NCBI GenBank assembly: GCA_038125725.1
Contig: JAYPEK010000056.1
Span: forward strand, 1 to 22,270
Length of the DNA stretch: 22,270 nt
From: TMED8 sp038125725
Lineage (GTDB): Bacteria; Pseudomonadota; Alphaproteobacteria; Rhodospirillales; Casp-alpha2
Direction: 5' to 3'
The notes under the pieces were generated by a model, which was not told the origin of the DNA, searched no databases, and saw nothing but the letters and a program-made list of their open reading frames with translations. Shown here piece after piece: positions 14,920 through 22,270 of the stretch; within the stretch, counting starts at the first letter, position 1, and each line of letters begins with the position of its first letter. The position numbers and the translations under genes are program-made.

Positions 14920-17184
14920 TTACTTGGTGGTGGCGATGAAGACGCCGTCCCAATCGGCGGGCGGCGGGTTGCGCTTGTATTCGGTGATGCGCTCCTCGTA
15001 GAGATCGCAGAGCACGTCCAGGTTGGCGTCGAGCGTCCAGGGCTTGTGTTCGTCGTCACCGAGCTTGCGCAGGTGCTTGAACAGGTAGTCGGCGTCGTCC
15101 CACTGCTGGGCGCGGTAGAACTCCATCGCCTTCTCGACCTTCTGCTTGATGTCGAGGAACTTGGGATCGGCGCGCAGTTCCTCGTCGCCCATCAAGCCGT
15201 AGATATAGACGCCCTCGGTCTTGCCCTTCACCTGGATGAAATCGAGATCGATGGTCGCCAGCCGGTCTTCGACCGCGTCGCGCGTCGCCGGACCGAGCAC
15301 CACGTTCATGCCGTAGCTCTTGGACTGGCCTTCCAGTCGCGCCGCCAGGTTGACCGCGTCGCCGAGCACGGAATAGTCGAAGCGCATGTCGGAACCCATG
15401 TTGCCGACCACGCAGGGACCGGTGTTGAGGCCGAGACCGACCTTGAGGGGAATGTGCTTGCGCCCCTCCTCCGCCGCTTCTTGCTCGAGCCGGTCATTCA
15501 GCGGATGCATTTCCGCCAGCATCGCCAGCGCCGAGGTGCAGCCATGGTACTCGTGGTCGTCATCATCCAGGGGCGCGTTCCAGAACGCCATGATGCAGTC
15601 GCCCATGTACTTGTCGATGGTGCCGTGGCGCTCGAGGATGACGTTGGTCAGCGGTGTCAAAAGCTTGTTGATCAGGCTGGTCAGGCCGACCGCGTCGAAC
15701 TGTTCGGAGATGGTGGTGAAGCCGCGCACGTCGCAGAACAGCAACGTCATGTCGCGCTGGTCGCCGCCGAGCTTAAGCTCGTCCGGATTCTCGGCGACGC
15801 GGCTGACCATGTCCGGCGACAGGTACTTGGAGAAGGCATCCTTGGTCTGACGCCGCTGCGCTTCCTCGCGGGCATAGCCGGTGTAGGTCAAAGTCATGTA
15901 GATGACCAACACCGTGGCGATGGCGTAACTGGCGTCGAGCAAATGCAATTGCTCGGAGAACATGTACCAGGACGCGCCGCCGGCACCGCCGGCGACAATC
16001 ACCAAAAGCGCCGCCGTCCACTTGGCGCCGACCCAAGGCACCAGGATCACCATCAGCAATCCGGCAACGATGATGACCGCGAGCTCGGCCGCAAGGTAGT
16101 AGCCGGGCCGCTTCAGATAGGCCTTGTTGAAGGCGGCCTCCAGAATTTGGGCGTGCACCTCCACACCCGGGATCACCCCGTCGGTGGGCACCGACCTGAT
16201 ATCCTTGAGGCCCACCGCCGAAGTTCCGACGATGGTGATCTTGCCCTTCATCTTCTTCGGGTCGGCGGTGCCGTTGAGGATTTCGGAAGCCGAGATGTAT
16301 TTATCCGGGTCATGCAATGCGAAGTAGGGATAGATGCGGCCGTACTGATCGGTCTCGACGGTCAGCGCCTTGTGGATGCCGACCTTCTGCACACCGGCCA
16401 GGTCGGCGCGGATAACGATGTTCCGCTTGCCGGTGACGACGCGCATGATCTCGGCAGCCAGCGACGGATAGATGATCTTGTTGTGCACGAAGAAGGCCGG
16501 CACGTTGCGGATGATGCCGTCGCGGTCGGGAATGGCGTTGAACATGCCGTAGCCGCCCATCGGCCCCTTCGCCGCCTCTTCCAGGATTGGCAGGTTGCGG
16601 GTCATGTAGGGGAAGGTCGGCAGGTAGGCACGCGGATCGAGGGCCCCCTTGGATTGCAGCACGCCGACGGTCTTCTTCACCGGCGGACGGCCCTCCTGGC
16701 CCTCGACCTGCTCCTGGCGCCCGGCCTGGCCGAGCACGACGCGCGAACGCTTGATGACGGCGGCCAGAATCTCGTCGTTGGATTGCGCCTTCTCGAGCTT
16801 CTGGCGTGTTTCATCGTCGAGGCCGATGGCGGTCTTGGCAACGTTGGACAGACTGAGCCTGTCGGGTTCGGCAAAGACCATGTCGAAGGCGATCACCGCG
16901 GCACCCATCTGCATGGTGTTCTGGATCAGCTTGGCGATGGTGGTGCGCGGCCACGGCCACTGGCCGATTTCGGAGAGGCTCTGTTCGTCGATGTCGATGA
17001 TGGTGACCGGCTTGCGTTCCGGCGGCGGCAGCTCGCGCGGCTTCGCCTGCTGGTACATGTCGAAGACCTTGTCGCGCATGAACTGCACCGGGTACGGATC
17101 CCAGTATTTGAGCGCCACCAACGCGCCCAACAGCAGCAGGCCGAGGATGCGGTCGAGGCTGAAGGCGCGCTTCAGGAACCGCAT
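14920..17184 (-). CDS. CHASE2-domain transmembrane adenylate/guanylate cyclase
   Basis: This 754-residue inner-membrane enzyme should make cAMP (or cGMP) in response to a periplasmic signal. An N-terminal membrane helix (about 10-27) leads to a CHASE2 sensor (about 35-345, with PVTIIDIDEQSLSEIGQWPW and GVEVHAQILEAAF). Three membrane helices follow (about 361-381, 386-405, 415-436), then the class III cyclase domain (about 472-665). Catalytic residues are intact: Asp485 (FCDVRGF), Asp529 and Lys525 (DKYMGD), Asn612 and Arg616 (VNLAARLE). Ser605 sits at the base-specificity position, so ATP versus GTP cannot be settled by eye. The C-terminus PPPADWDGVFIATTK resembles that of the GAF cyclase. 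ATG 17184 has GGAGG 8 nt upstream. It leads the cyclase-receiver-Hpt operon. Confidence 0.94.
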   Translation of the reverse strand: MRFLKRAFSLDRILGLLLLGALVALKYWDPYPVQFMRDKVFDMYQQAKPRELPPPERKPVTIIDIDEQSLSEIGQWPWPRTTIAKLIQNTMQMGAAVIAFDMVFAEPDRLSLSNVAKTAIGLDDETRQKLEKAQSNDEILAAVIKRSRVVLGQAGRQEQVEGQEGRPPVKKTVGVLQSKGALDPRAYLPTFPYMTRNLPILEEAAKGPMGGYGMFNAIPDRDGIIRNVPAFFVHNKIIYPSLAAEIMRVVTGKRNIVIRADLAGVQKVGIHKALTVETDQYGRIYPYFALHDPDKYISASEILNGTADPKKMKGKITIVGTSAVGLKDIRSVPTDGVIPGVEVHAQILEAAFNKAYLKRPGYYLAAELAVIIVAGLLMVILVPWVGAKWTAALLVIVAGGAGGASWYMFSEQLHLLDASYAIATVLVIYMTLTYTGYAREEAQRRQTKDAFSKYLSPDMVSRVAENPDELKLGGDQRDMTLLFCDVRGFTTISEQFDAVGLTSLINKLLTPLTNVILERHGTIDKYMGDCIMAFWNAPLDDDDHEYHGCTSALAMLAEMHPLNDRLEQEAAEEGRKHIPLKVGLGLNTGPCVVGNMGSDMRFDYSVLGDAVNLAARLEGQSKSYGMNVVLGPATRDAVEDRLATIDLDFIQVKGKTEGVYIYGLMGDEELRADPKFLDIKQKVEKAMEFYRAQQWDDADYLFKHLRKLGDDEHKPWTLDANLDVLCDLYEERITEYKRNPPPADWDGVFIATTK

Positions 17185-17274
17185 GCGCGTGCCTCCGCCG
17201 TATCGATGCTGTTAACGAGCTTGTCCCGAATCCTACTCACCTTGGGCGTCCCCTGGTTTGCCTTGTTGCGCACG

Positions 17275-17305
17275 ATTGTACACCGCCTGGACCCGAGCGG
17301 GTCAA
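17275..17305 (-). promoter_or_regulatory. Candidate promoter of the CHASE2 cyclase operon
   Basis: On the minus strand TTGACC (17305-17300) is followed by TACAAT (17280-17275). Both hexamers are near consensus, but the spacer is 19 nt, longer than ideal. It would give a leader of about 85 nt before ATG 17184. Confidence 0.4.
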
Positions 17306-17623
17306 GGTCGATTTGCCCCCACCCGCAAGTCGAGAATCCCTCAGCGCCGGTAATATTTCCCGCACGCGGAAAGGTAACGCCCGGCCCCCACCCATTCGGG
17401 GGGCTGGTTCGAAAAAACACGGGCTGGAAGTTATTGATATTCATATGAAACAAAAAAAATCTCAGGAACGAACCCAATTGCGAAAACCCACCCGCCCAAA
17501 CGCGGCGGCTTGACAGGCACCAATGACCAGAGAGCCTAGTGCATAAAATAGGAATTTGCAATCTTTAAATATGTTTTTTATCCTATTTCTGATCGATCAC
17601 CGAGACCGCCCGATGTCGCCAAT
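17306..17623. other. Intergenic region, AT-rich in part, no gene seen
   Basis: The gap between the hybrid kinase stop and the CHASE2 cyclase promoter holds no convincing gene. From about 17430 to 17600 it is much richer in A and T than its surroundings, with an A8 run (17452-17459) and TTTAAATATG. An isolated TTGACA (17510-17515, plus strand) has no suitable -10 partner. An 8-bp inverted repeat (AAATAGGA 17546-17553, TCCTATTT 17581-17588) has a 27-nt loop and is not followed by a T-run in either direction. No clear terminator for the kinase gene is visible. Confidence 0.6.
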
Positions 17624-20600
17624 CTAATCATTGGAATCCAGAGACAGCCCTTCGATGTGGCTCAGGAAGTCCGAAACAGCCGCCAGGTTCTCCGCTTCGT
17701 CCTCGACGTTCGCCGGCTCGGCGCCACCACCCTGCGGGTCGATGCCGCCAGCGAGCGGCTGATGAATCTCCCGGCCCATGACCTCGTTGATGGTCAGTGC
17801 CAGGTCGGCACGGTCGATTGGCTTGGTGACGATGCTGTTCATGCCCGCCGCGAAATAGGCCTGCTGATGGTCTTCCATGGCGTCCGCCGTCAGCGCGATG
17901 ATCGGAATGTCGCGCTTGCCCTCGCCCATGCCCCGGATGATTTCCGTGGCCTCGGTCCCGGACATGACCGGCATGCGGATATCCATCAAGATCAGATCGA
18001 AGTCGCCGCCCTCGTACGCCTCGACGCCTTTCACGCCGTTCTCCGCGATGTCGTAGGTATGGCCGAAGCCCTCGAGGATCGCGGTAATGATCTGCCGGTT
18101 GAGCGCGTTGTCGTCGACCGCCAGGATGTGCAGCGGTTGCGAGGCAACGTAAACGGCTTCCCGGCGCATCGTCTTCTTCGCCGCCGCGACCTCGGTCTTT
18201 GCCGCGATGTACGGCACCGTAAACCAGAATTCGCTGCCTTCGCCGAAGGTGCTGTCGACGCCGATCTCCCCGTTCATCAACGAAACCAGCTTCTTGCAGA
18301 TCGGCAATCCCAAACCGGTCCCCTGGTATTTCCGGGAGATTGAAGCGTCCGCCTGGGTGAATTCGGAAAACAGGGTATCGATCGCATCGGCCTGGATCCC
18401 GATCCCCGTGTCGCGGATGGCAAAATGCAGCTTCGCTTCGTCCGAACCGCCGTCGACGAGACGTACGGACACCACGATTTCACCGGCTTCCGTGAACTTT
18501 CGCGCGTTGCCCAAAAGGTTGATGAGGATTTGGCGAAGGCGCGTCTGATCCAGGTTGATCGCGTCGGGGAGGCCGTCCTCCAGTTCGGTCTTGAACGCAA
18601 CCTTCGTGGCCCGGTCGTCGTGGCGCTTTTCGATAAACATGTCGATGACCTCGTCGATCAGCGACGAGAGATGGAAATCGGAATATTCGAGCTCCATCTT
18701 GCCGGCCTCGAGCTTCGACATATCCAGGATGTCGTTGATGATGCGGAGCAGGTTCCGGGTCGAATCCTTGATCTGGTAAACCTTTTCGCAACTATCGGAA
18801 TCCAGGTCCTTGTCCAAGAGAAGGTCGGCCAAGCCCATCACGCCCGTCATCGGCGTTCTGATCTCGTGGCTCATGGCGGCAAGGAACTCGGATTTCGCCT
18901 TGCTGGCGCTTTCCGCCGCCACCAACGCCTGTTGCAGTGAATCCCGTGTCGAGACCAGTTCGCTGAGATCGGTTACGGAACCGATGAACGACCGGGTCTG
19001 GCCAACGGTCAGTTCGCCGACCCCCAGATGCATCGGAAACTCCTGGCCGTTTTTCCGCCTTCCGGTGACGTCCCGGCCAGAGCCGATGACCTTCTTCTCC
19101 TTCGAGTTCTTGTAGTGACCGATATAGCCGTCGTGTTCCGAACGGTACGGCTCCGGCATCAGAATCTTGACGTTCTCGCCGATGACCTCGTCGGCGGAAT
19201 AGCCGAATATGCGTTGCGCGGCTTCGTTGAACAGCTCGATCTCGCCCATCTCGTTGATGACGATGGCGCCCGTCGCGACGTTCTCGAATGCGGAATGGAA
19301 ACGTTCCGCCGTATTGGCCTTCAACGCCTCGAGTTCTTTTCGTTCGGTGATGTCTTGCTGGACGCTCAGGAAATTCGTGACCCGTCCGTTCTCATCGACG
19401 ACGGGCGCGATCAACGCCTCTTCCCAATAGAGCGAGCCGTCCTTGCGGCGGTTACGGAACTGTCCGCGCCATTCTTTGCCCCGATGCAGCGTTTTCCAAA
19501 GGTCTTCGTAGGTGCCGATCGGCGTCTCTCCCGACCGAAGCAGATTGGCCTTCCGGCCGACGGCTTCCTCGCTGGCGTACCCGGTTGTCTGGCAAAAGTG
19601 GGGATTGACGTATTCGACAATGCCGTCCGTATCGGTAATGACCACGTTGGCGGAACTCTGGTCGATGGCGAGGGAGAATTTCCGCAGCGCCGCGGTCATC
19701 TCCAGTGCCCGGGCCTCGGCCCAGTTTCGCCGGCGAATGAGCGTATTGATGATGATGAACAGCAGGATGTCGATGATGATCCCCGCGGTCGCAACCAGCG
19801 TCGGTTGGGCTTGGTCGGAGGCAAGCGCCATGTGTCTGTCCGCCGACACGAACAACGCCCAGGGCTGTCCGGCGATCTCGATGGAGAGTTTCCTGAAAAA
19901 CTCGGATCTTTCGCTGCCGGCGAGACCGTGCAGCACGCCGCCTTCGTGGTCCCGCGTATCGGAGGCAAACAAAAGCGAGGCGCGGGTCGGGTCGAGGCCG
20001 TCGTAAATTTCGAACGACAATTCAGACATCGCCTCGCCCAAAATCCCGCGCATCAAATCCTTGATACGGAACGGGCTGTAGACGAACCCAACGAGGTTTT
20101 CGCGCCTGTCCCGCACGGTGGTCGGTTTCGCGTTCCGCTGATAGAGCGGCAGATACAGCAGAAAGCCGGCCTGCACGTCGGTGTCGGTTTCCTGAACCAG
20201 CCTGACCTTGCCCGACATCGCCGGTTTGCCGGTATCGCGCGCCCGCTCCATGGCGGTGCGGCGAACCGCGTTCGAGAACATGTCGTAACCGAATGCGCGC
20301 CGGTTTCGCCAATCGAAGGGTTCCAGGAATTCGATGGACGAATACATGTCGCGCTGGCCCGACGGCTTGATGGCGAAATCCGGAAATCCTTGCCGGCGGA
20401 TGGCGGTCTCGAAAGCCGGCTTGTCCTCGGGCCGGATCATCCGCGCGAACCCGATCCCCTGGATGCCGGGGTAGAATCGCTGGATGCTGAGGGACGTGAC
20501 ATAGGTCCGCCACTCGTCCCGCGTCACCTCTTCGGAAGCTTCGAACAAGGCCAACCCGCCGCGCAACACCGCCTCGTAGTCGACCATCCGCTGGACAATC

Positions 20601-20800
20601 GCGGTCTTCAGGTCGTTAGCCTGAAACGTGAACCGGTCTTGAGCGCGCTGTTCGACGAAGCGCTCGGAGATTAACCAGGCCGCCGCCGTCAAGATGAGGG
20701 AGATACCCAGAACCACCCATGCCGTGGCGCGGTTGTGAAACAACCTCACGGCACCGTCTCCGAGACGAGCGTCCCGGGTGGGTTCGACTATTCCTGCCAT
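17624..20800 (-). CDS. CHASE-PAS-PAS hybrid histidine kinase/receiver, FixL-like PAS
   Basis: This 1058-residue inner-membrane kinase has a membrane helix (about 27-46), a periplasmic CHASE sensor (about 75-310), a second membrane helix (about 335-355), PAS1 (about 370-490), PAS2 (about 500-615), HisKA/HATPase (about 635-865), a receiver (about 890-1005) and a polar tail. Phospho-His645 is in MSHEIRTP. ATP-site boxes are NLLGNARKFT, DTGIGI and GTGLGL. The receiver has Asp896/897, Asp940 and Lys993. PAS2 resembles the FixL oxygen sensor: MPEPYRSEHDGYI with His556 at the haem-ligand position and Arg576 (VIGSGRDVTGRR) at the gating position, so haem binding is likely but unproven. Start: ATG 20800 has AAGG 7 nt upstream. 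An in-frame ATG at 20854 has no such site and lies in the predicted -10 region. Its receiver probably feeds the Hpt/receiver proteins downstream. Confidence 0.92.
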   Translation of the reverse strand: MAGIVEPTRDARLGDGAVRLFHNRATAWVVLGISLILTAAAWLISERFVEQRAQDRFTFQANDLKTAIVQRMVDYEAVLRGGLALFEASEEVTRDEWRTYVTSLSIQRFYPGIQGIGFARMIRPEDKPAFETAIRRQGFPDFAIKPSGQRDMYSSIEFLEPFDWRNRRAFGYDMFSNAVRRTAMERARDTGKPAMSGKVRLVQETDTDVQAGFLLYLPLYQRNAKPTTVRDRRENLVGFVYSPFRIKDLMRGILGEAMSELSFEIYDGLDPTRASLLFASDTRDHEGGVLHGLAGSERSEFFRKLSIEIAGQPWALFVSADRHMALASDQAQPTLVATAGIIIDILLFIIINTLIRRRNWAEARALEMTAALRKFSLAIDQSSANVVITDTDGIVEYVNPHFCQTTGYASEEAVGRKANLLRSGETPIGTYEDLWKTLHRGKEWRGQFRNRRKDGSLYWEEALIAPVVDENGRVTNFLSVQQDITERKELEALKANTAERFHSAFENVATGAIVINEMGEIELFNEAAQRIFGYSADEVIGENVKILMPEPYRSEHDGYIGHYKNSKEKKVIGSGRDVTGRRKNGQEFPMHLGVGELTVGQTRSFIGSVTDLSELVSTRDSLQQALVAAESASKAKSEFLAAMSHEIRTPMTGVMGLADLLLDKDLDSDSCEKVYQIKDSTRNLLRIINDILDMSKLEAGKMELEYSDFHLSSLIDEVIDMFIEKRHDDRATKVAFKTELEDGLPDAINLDQTRLRQILINLLGNARKFTEAGEIVVSVRLVDGGSDEAKLHFAIRDTGIGIQADAIDTLFSEFTQADASISRKYQGTGLGLPICKKLVSLMNGEIGVDSTFGEGSEFWFTVPYIAAKTEVAAAKKTMRREAVYVASQPLHILAVDDNALNRQIITAILEGFGHTYDIAENGVKGVEAYEGGDFDLILMDIRMPVMSGTEATEIIRGMGEGKRDIPIIALTADAMEDHQQAYFAAGMNSIVTKPIDRADLALTINEVMGREIHQPLAGGIDPQGGGAEPANVEDEAENLAAVSDFLSHIEGLSLDSND

Positions 20801-20851
20801 GCTCCAACCTTGATCAAACGGGCAATGAGATGCCCGGAACAAGATCAAAGG

Positions 20852-20893
20852 CATATATATAATACCGTAGCCATAGTCCCTGACCTAGATCAA
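20852..20893 (-). promoter_or_regulatory. FNR-like box and -10 region ahead of the hybrid kinase
   Basis: On the minus strand TTGATCTAGGTCAG (20893-20880) matches the FNR/Anr palindrome TTGAT-N4-ATCAA at 8 of 10 positions. A TATTATATATATG tract (20864-20852) follows and can supply the -10 element. With a transcript start near 20845-20847 the box centre is about 40 nt upstream, the usual position for an activator of the CRP/FNR family. TTTGATC recurs at 20849-20843 and 20818-20812. Confidence 0.42.
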
Positions 20894-21015
20894 ACACAAA
20901 ATGTCGCAGCGATGAAATCAGCGCGCCGGCGGTGGCGGCCAGCCGCCACATTCTTGACTCTCCACGCGATGCGCCCACCATGGTTCCAGTGCTAAGCGAA
21001 CAAGGAGGCTACGCG

Positions 21016-21423
21016 ATGCGATTCGAAGGAGGATGCTACTGTGGCGCGGTGCGTTACGCCGCCGAGGGCGAACCGCTGGCCAAGGCGCAATGCCACTGCC
21101 GGCAATGCCAGTACTTCAGCGGCGGCAACCCCAATGTCATCATCGGCATGCCGAAGGACGGTTTCAGCTATACCTTGGGCGAGCCGAAACGGTTCACCCG
21201 CACCGATCTGGACAATCCGCGCACGCGCGAGTTCTGCGCCGAATGCGGCACCCACCTGACGACGCTGTCTCCGAACCTGCCGACCGGCCTGTTCATCAAG
21301 GTCGGCACCATGGACGATCCCGGCCTTTACGGAAAACCGGACATCGCCATCCAGACCGCCGATGCGCAGGAATTCCATCACGTCCCGGACGGCACCAAGT
21401 CCTTCGAGCGCTGGGCCGGTTGA
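21016..21423 (+). CDS. GFA-family zinc protein (glutathione-dependent formaldehyde-activating type)
   Basis: This 135-residue cytosolic protein is a GFA/CENP-V fold member. The family is named after an enzyme proposed to speed S-hydroxymethylglutathione formation, but most members have no proven reaction. The zinc-binding cysteines are all present: CYC at 7-9, CHCRQC at 26-31 and CAEC at 74-77. The flanking GGCYCGAVRY and ECGTHL are typical. Length is normal for the family. AAGGAGG lies 7 nt before ATG 21016, which decides the start over in-frame upstream codons. It is divergent from the hybrid kinase, sharing a 215-nt promoter region, and convergent with the ZIP-like gene with 16 nt between stops. 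Confidence 0.92.
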   Translation: MRFEGGCYCGAVRYAAEGEPLAKAQCHCRQCQYFSGGNPNVIIGMPKDGFSYTLGEPKRFTRTDLDNPRTREFCAECGTHLTTLSPNLPTGLFIKVGTMDDPGLYGKPDIAIQTADAQEFHHVPDGTKSFERWAG

Positions 21424-21439
21424 GCGGCCGCGCCTTTGG

Positions 21440-22168
21440 CTAGCCTCCGTTCAGGGAATTGAAATAGATCGCCACCAGGAAGCCGGCCAGGGTCGAGAGG
21501 CCGACCACTGTGCCGCCCTTGAAATAGGCTTCCGGCAGCATAGTTTCGGCGATCATGGTCAGCATGGCGCCGGCCGCAATGCCCTGTACCAGCGAAAACA
21601 TGAACGGCTCCGCGCCGACGAAAAACATGTTGCCGAGGACCGCGCCGACGCCGGTCAACAGCGTGATCGACGTCCACATGAACAGCACCTGCGCGAACGG
21701 GAAACCCTGCTGGCGCATGCCGGCGGAACTCGACAGCGCCTCCGGATAGTTGGAGAAGAACAGCCCGGCGACCAGCGACAAGCTGATCTGGGCGTGGATC
21801 ATCGATGCGCCGATGACCAGGGATTCCGGAATGCCATCCAGCAGGATGCCAAGCCAGATCGCCACCGGCACGCCGCGGTTTTCATGCAGTTCCGCCTGCG
21901 CCAGGTCGATGCTGGGGACCAGGCGCCTGGCATCCAGGTTGTGGATCGCCTTCTCGATCCAGCGGCTGGCGCGGTTGGGGTGGAAGTTGAGCTTGTGCTC
22001 TAGGTAACTGACCATGCCGCTGCCGCGCATCAATTCCGCCATTCGGCGCTCCAGGCGGGGCAAGCTCAGCACCAGGTCCTCGAAATCGCTTTTGCGCAGC
22101 ACCCAGACCTTGGTGCGCCGGGTGGCGACGGCGTTCATGGTGTGGCGCCCGCCGGCCAGGAACGACAA
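21440..22168 (-). CDS. Cyclic-nucleotide-domain/ZIP-like membrane protein, N-terminus broken
   Basis: The visible 242 residues begin in the middle of a cyclic-nucleotide-binding domain (SFLAGGRHTMNAVATRRTKV, then WVLRKSDFEDLV). A linker and a membrane domain like ZIP metal transporters follow, with LDGIPESLVIG (about 110-120), SNYPEALSSSAG (139-150) and IAETMLPEA (206-214). The ZIP metal-ligand histidines are replaced by Asp and Ser, so metal transport is uncertain. The homologous frame extends upstream to 22228 (DGIKIKPHDAFGG) but meets TGA at 22229-22231 with no start codon between, so the first part of the domain is missing or frameshifted. TTG 22168 is only the first available start and has no ribosome-binding site. 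It may be a pseudogene, or an error near the window edge. If functional it would be a plausible effector of the cyclases. Confidence 0.7.
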   Translation of the reverse strand: MSFLAGGRHTMNAVATRRTKVWVLRKSDFEDLVLSLPRLERRMAELMRGSGMVSYLEHKLNFHPNRASRWIEKAIHNLDARRLVPSIDLAQAELHENRGVPVAIWLGILLDGIPESLVIGASMIHAQISLSLVAGLFFSNYPEALSSSAGMRQQGFPFAQVLFMWTSITLLTGVGAVLGNMFFVGAEPFMFSLVQGIAAGAMLTMIAETMLPEAYFKGGTVVGLSTLAGFLVAIYFNSLNGG

Positions 22169-22270
22169 GCCGCCGAAGGCATCGTGCGGCTTGATCTTGA
22201 TGCCGTCGCGCGTCCGGCGTGTTCCCCGTCAGCGCCCATGGGACGTATTGAGGTGATTGCCTAAGGGAGG

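Noticed and set aside
17374..17403. Hairpin GCCCCC/GGGGGC as terminator in the intergenic region
   Set aside because: The stem is only 6 bp, and no T-run follows it in the direction of either neighbouring transcript.
14509..17448. Very long open frame on the plus strand opposite the CHASE2 cyclase
   Set aside because: It is antisense to a cyclase with full catalytic motifs, has no recognisable domain, and its His/Val/Leu/Gly/Asp-rich composition is typical of the opposite strand of GC-rich genes.
17172..17561. Minus-strand open frame in the gap before the CHASE2 cyclase
   Set aside because: No ribosome-binding site, atypical composition, no domain, and it overlaps the strong start and promoter of the cyclase.
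19028..20674. Long open frame on the plus strand opposite the hybrid kinase
   Set aside because: Antisense shadow; no domain or suitable start region.
20801..20854. Upstream ATG adding 18 residues to the hybrid kinase
   Set aside because: No ribosome-binding site; the codon lies in the AT-rich -10 region, and ATG 20800 has AAGG at 7 nt.

Overview
The window is GC-rich chromosomal DNA from an alphaproteobacterium, most likely a Rhodospirillales-type lineage. This rests on the block isoaspartyl-methyltransferase-like gene / tolC / popZ / valS (an arrangement also known around popZ in Caulobacter), a PopZ protein, a DUF2336 protein and several class III nucleotide cyclase and hybrid kinase genes. 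Naming the genus would need a database search. No phage, transposon, CRISPR array or rRNA gene is visible.

Positions 1-3665 carry a minus-strand housekeeping block: a PIMT-like methyltransferase, the outer-membrane channel TolC, the polar organiser PopZ with a long Pro/Glu/Met linker, and the start of valyl-tRNA synthetase. Positions 3767-4059 hold a plus-strand tRNA unit (promoter, tRNA-Cys, tRNA-Asn, terminator). Two very small hydrophobic proteins follow (4182-4504). Next come an exostosin-like glycosyltransferase, a zinc-independent quinone oxidoreductase, a LysE-type exporter and a TPR protein fused to a GT9-like glycosyltransferase. The last three run closely spaced in one direction.

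Positions 8725-22228 are dominated by signalling genes. A DUF2336 protein (minus) diverges from a secreted HExxH protein (plus). A coiled-coil protein built of 36-residue repeats then lies 3 nt ahead of a GAF-GAF-PAS-cyclase-TPR protein with the layout of cyanobacterial CyaB. Facing it on the minus strand are a CHASE2 transmembrane cyclase, a single-domain response regulator and an Hpt protein fused to a degenerate receiver. Upstream of these is a CHASE-PAS-PAS-kinase-receiver hybrid kinase whose second PAS keeps the FixL haem ligand and gating arginine. Its promoter region carries an FNR-like box. The window ends with a GFA-family zinc protein and a cyclic-nucleotide-domain/ZIP-like transporter whose N-terminus is broken near the window edge.

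My reading is that 10820-20800 is a signalling island joining a phosphorelay (hybrid kinase, Hpt, response regulator) to two cAMP-type cyclases, with oxygen or redox as a plausible input. The domain calls and key residues are read directly from the sequence. The connection between the parts is inference.
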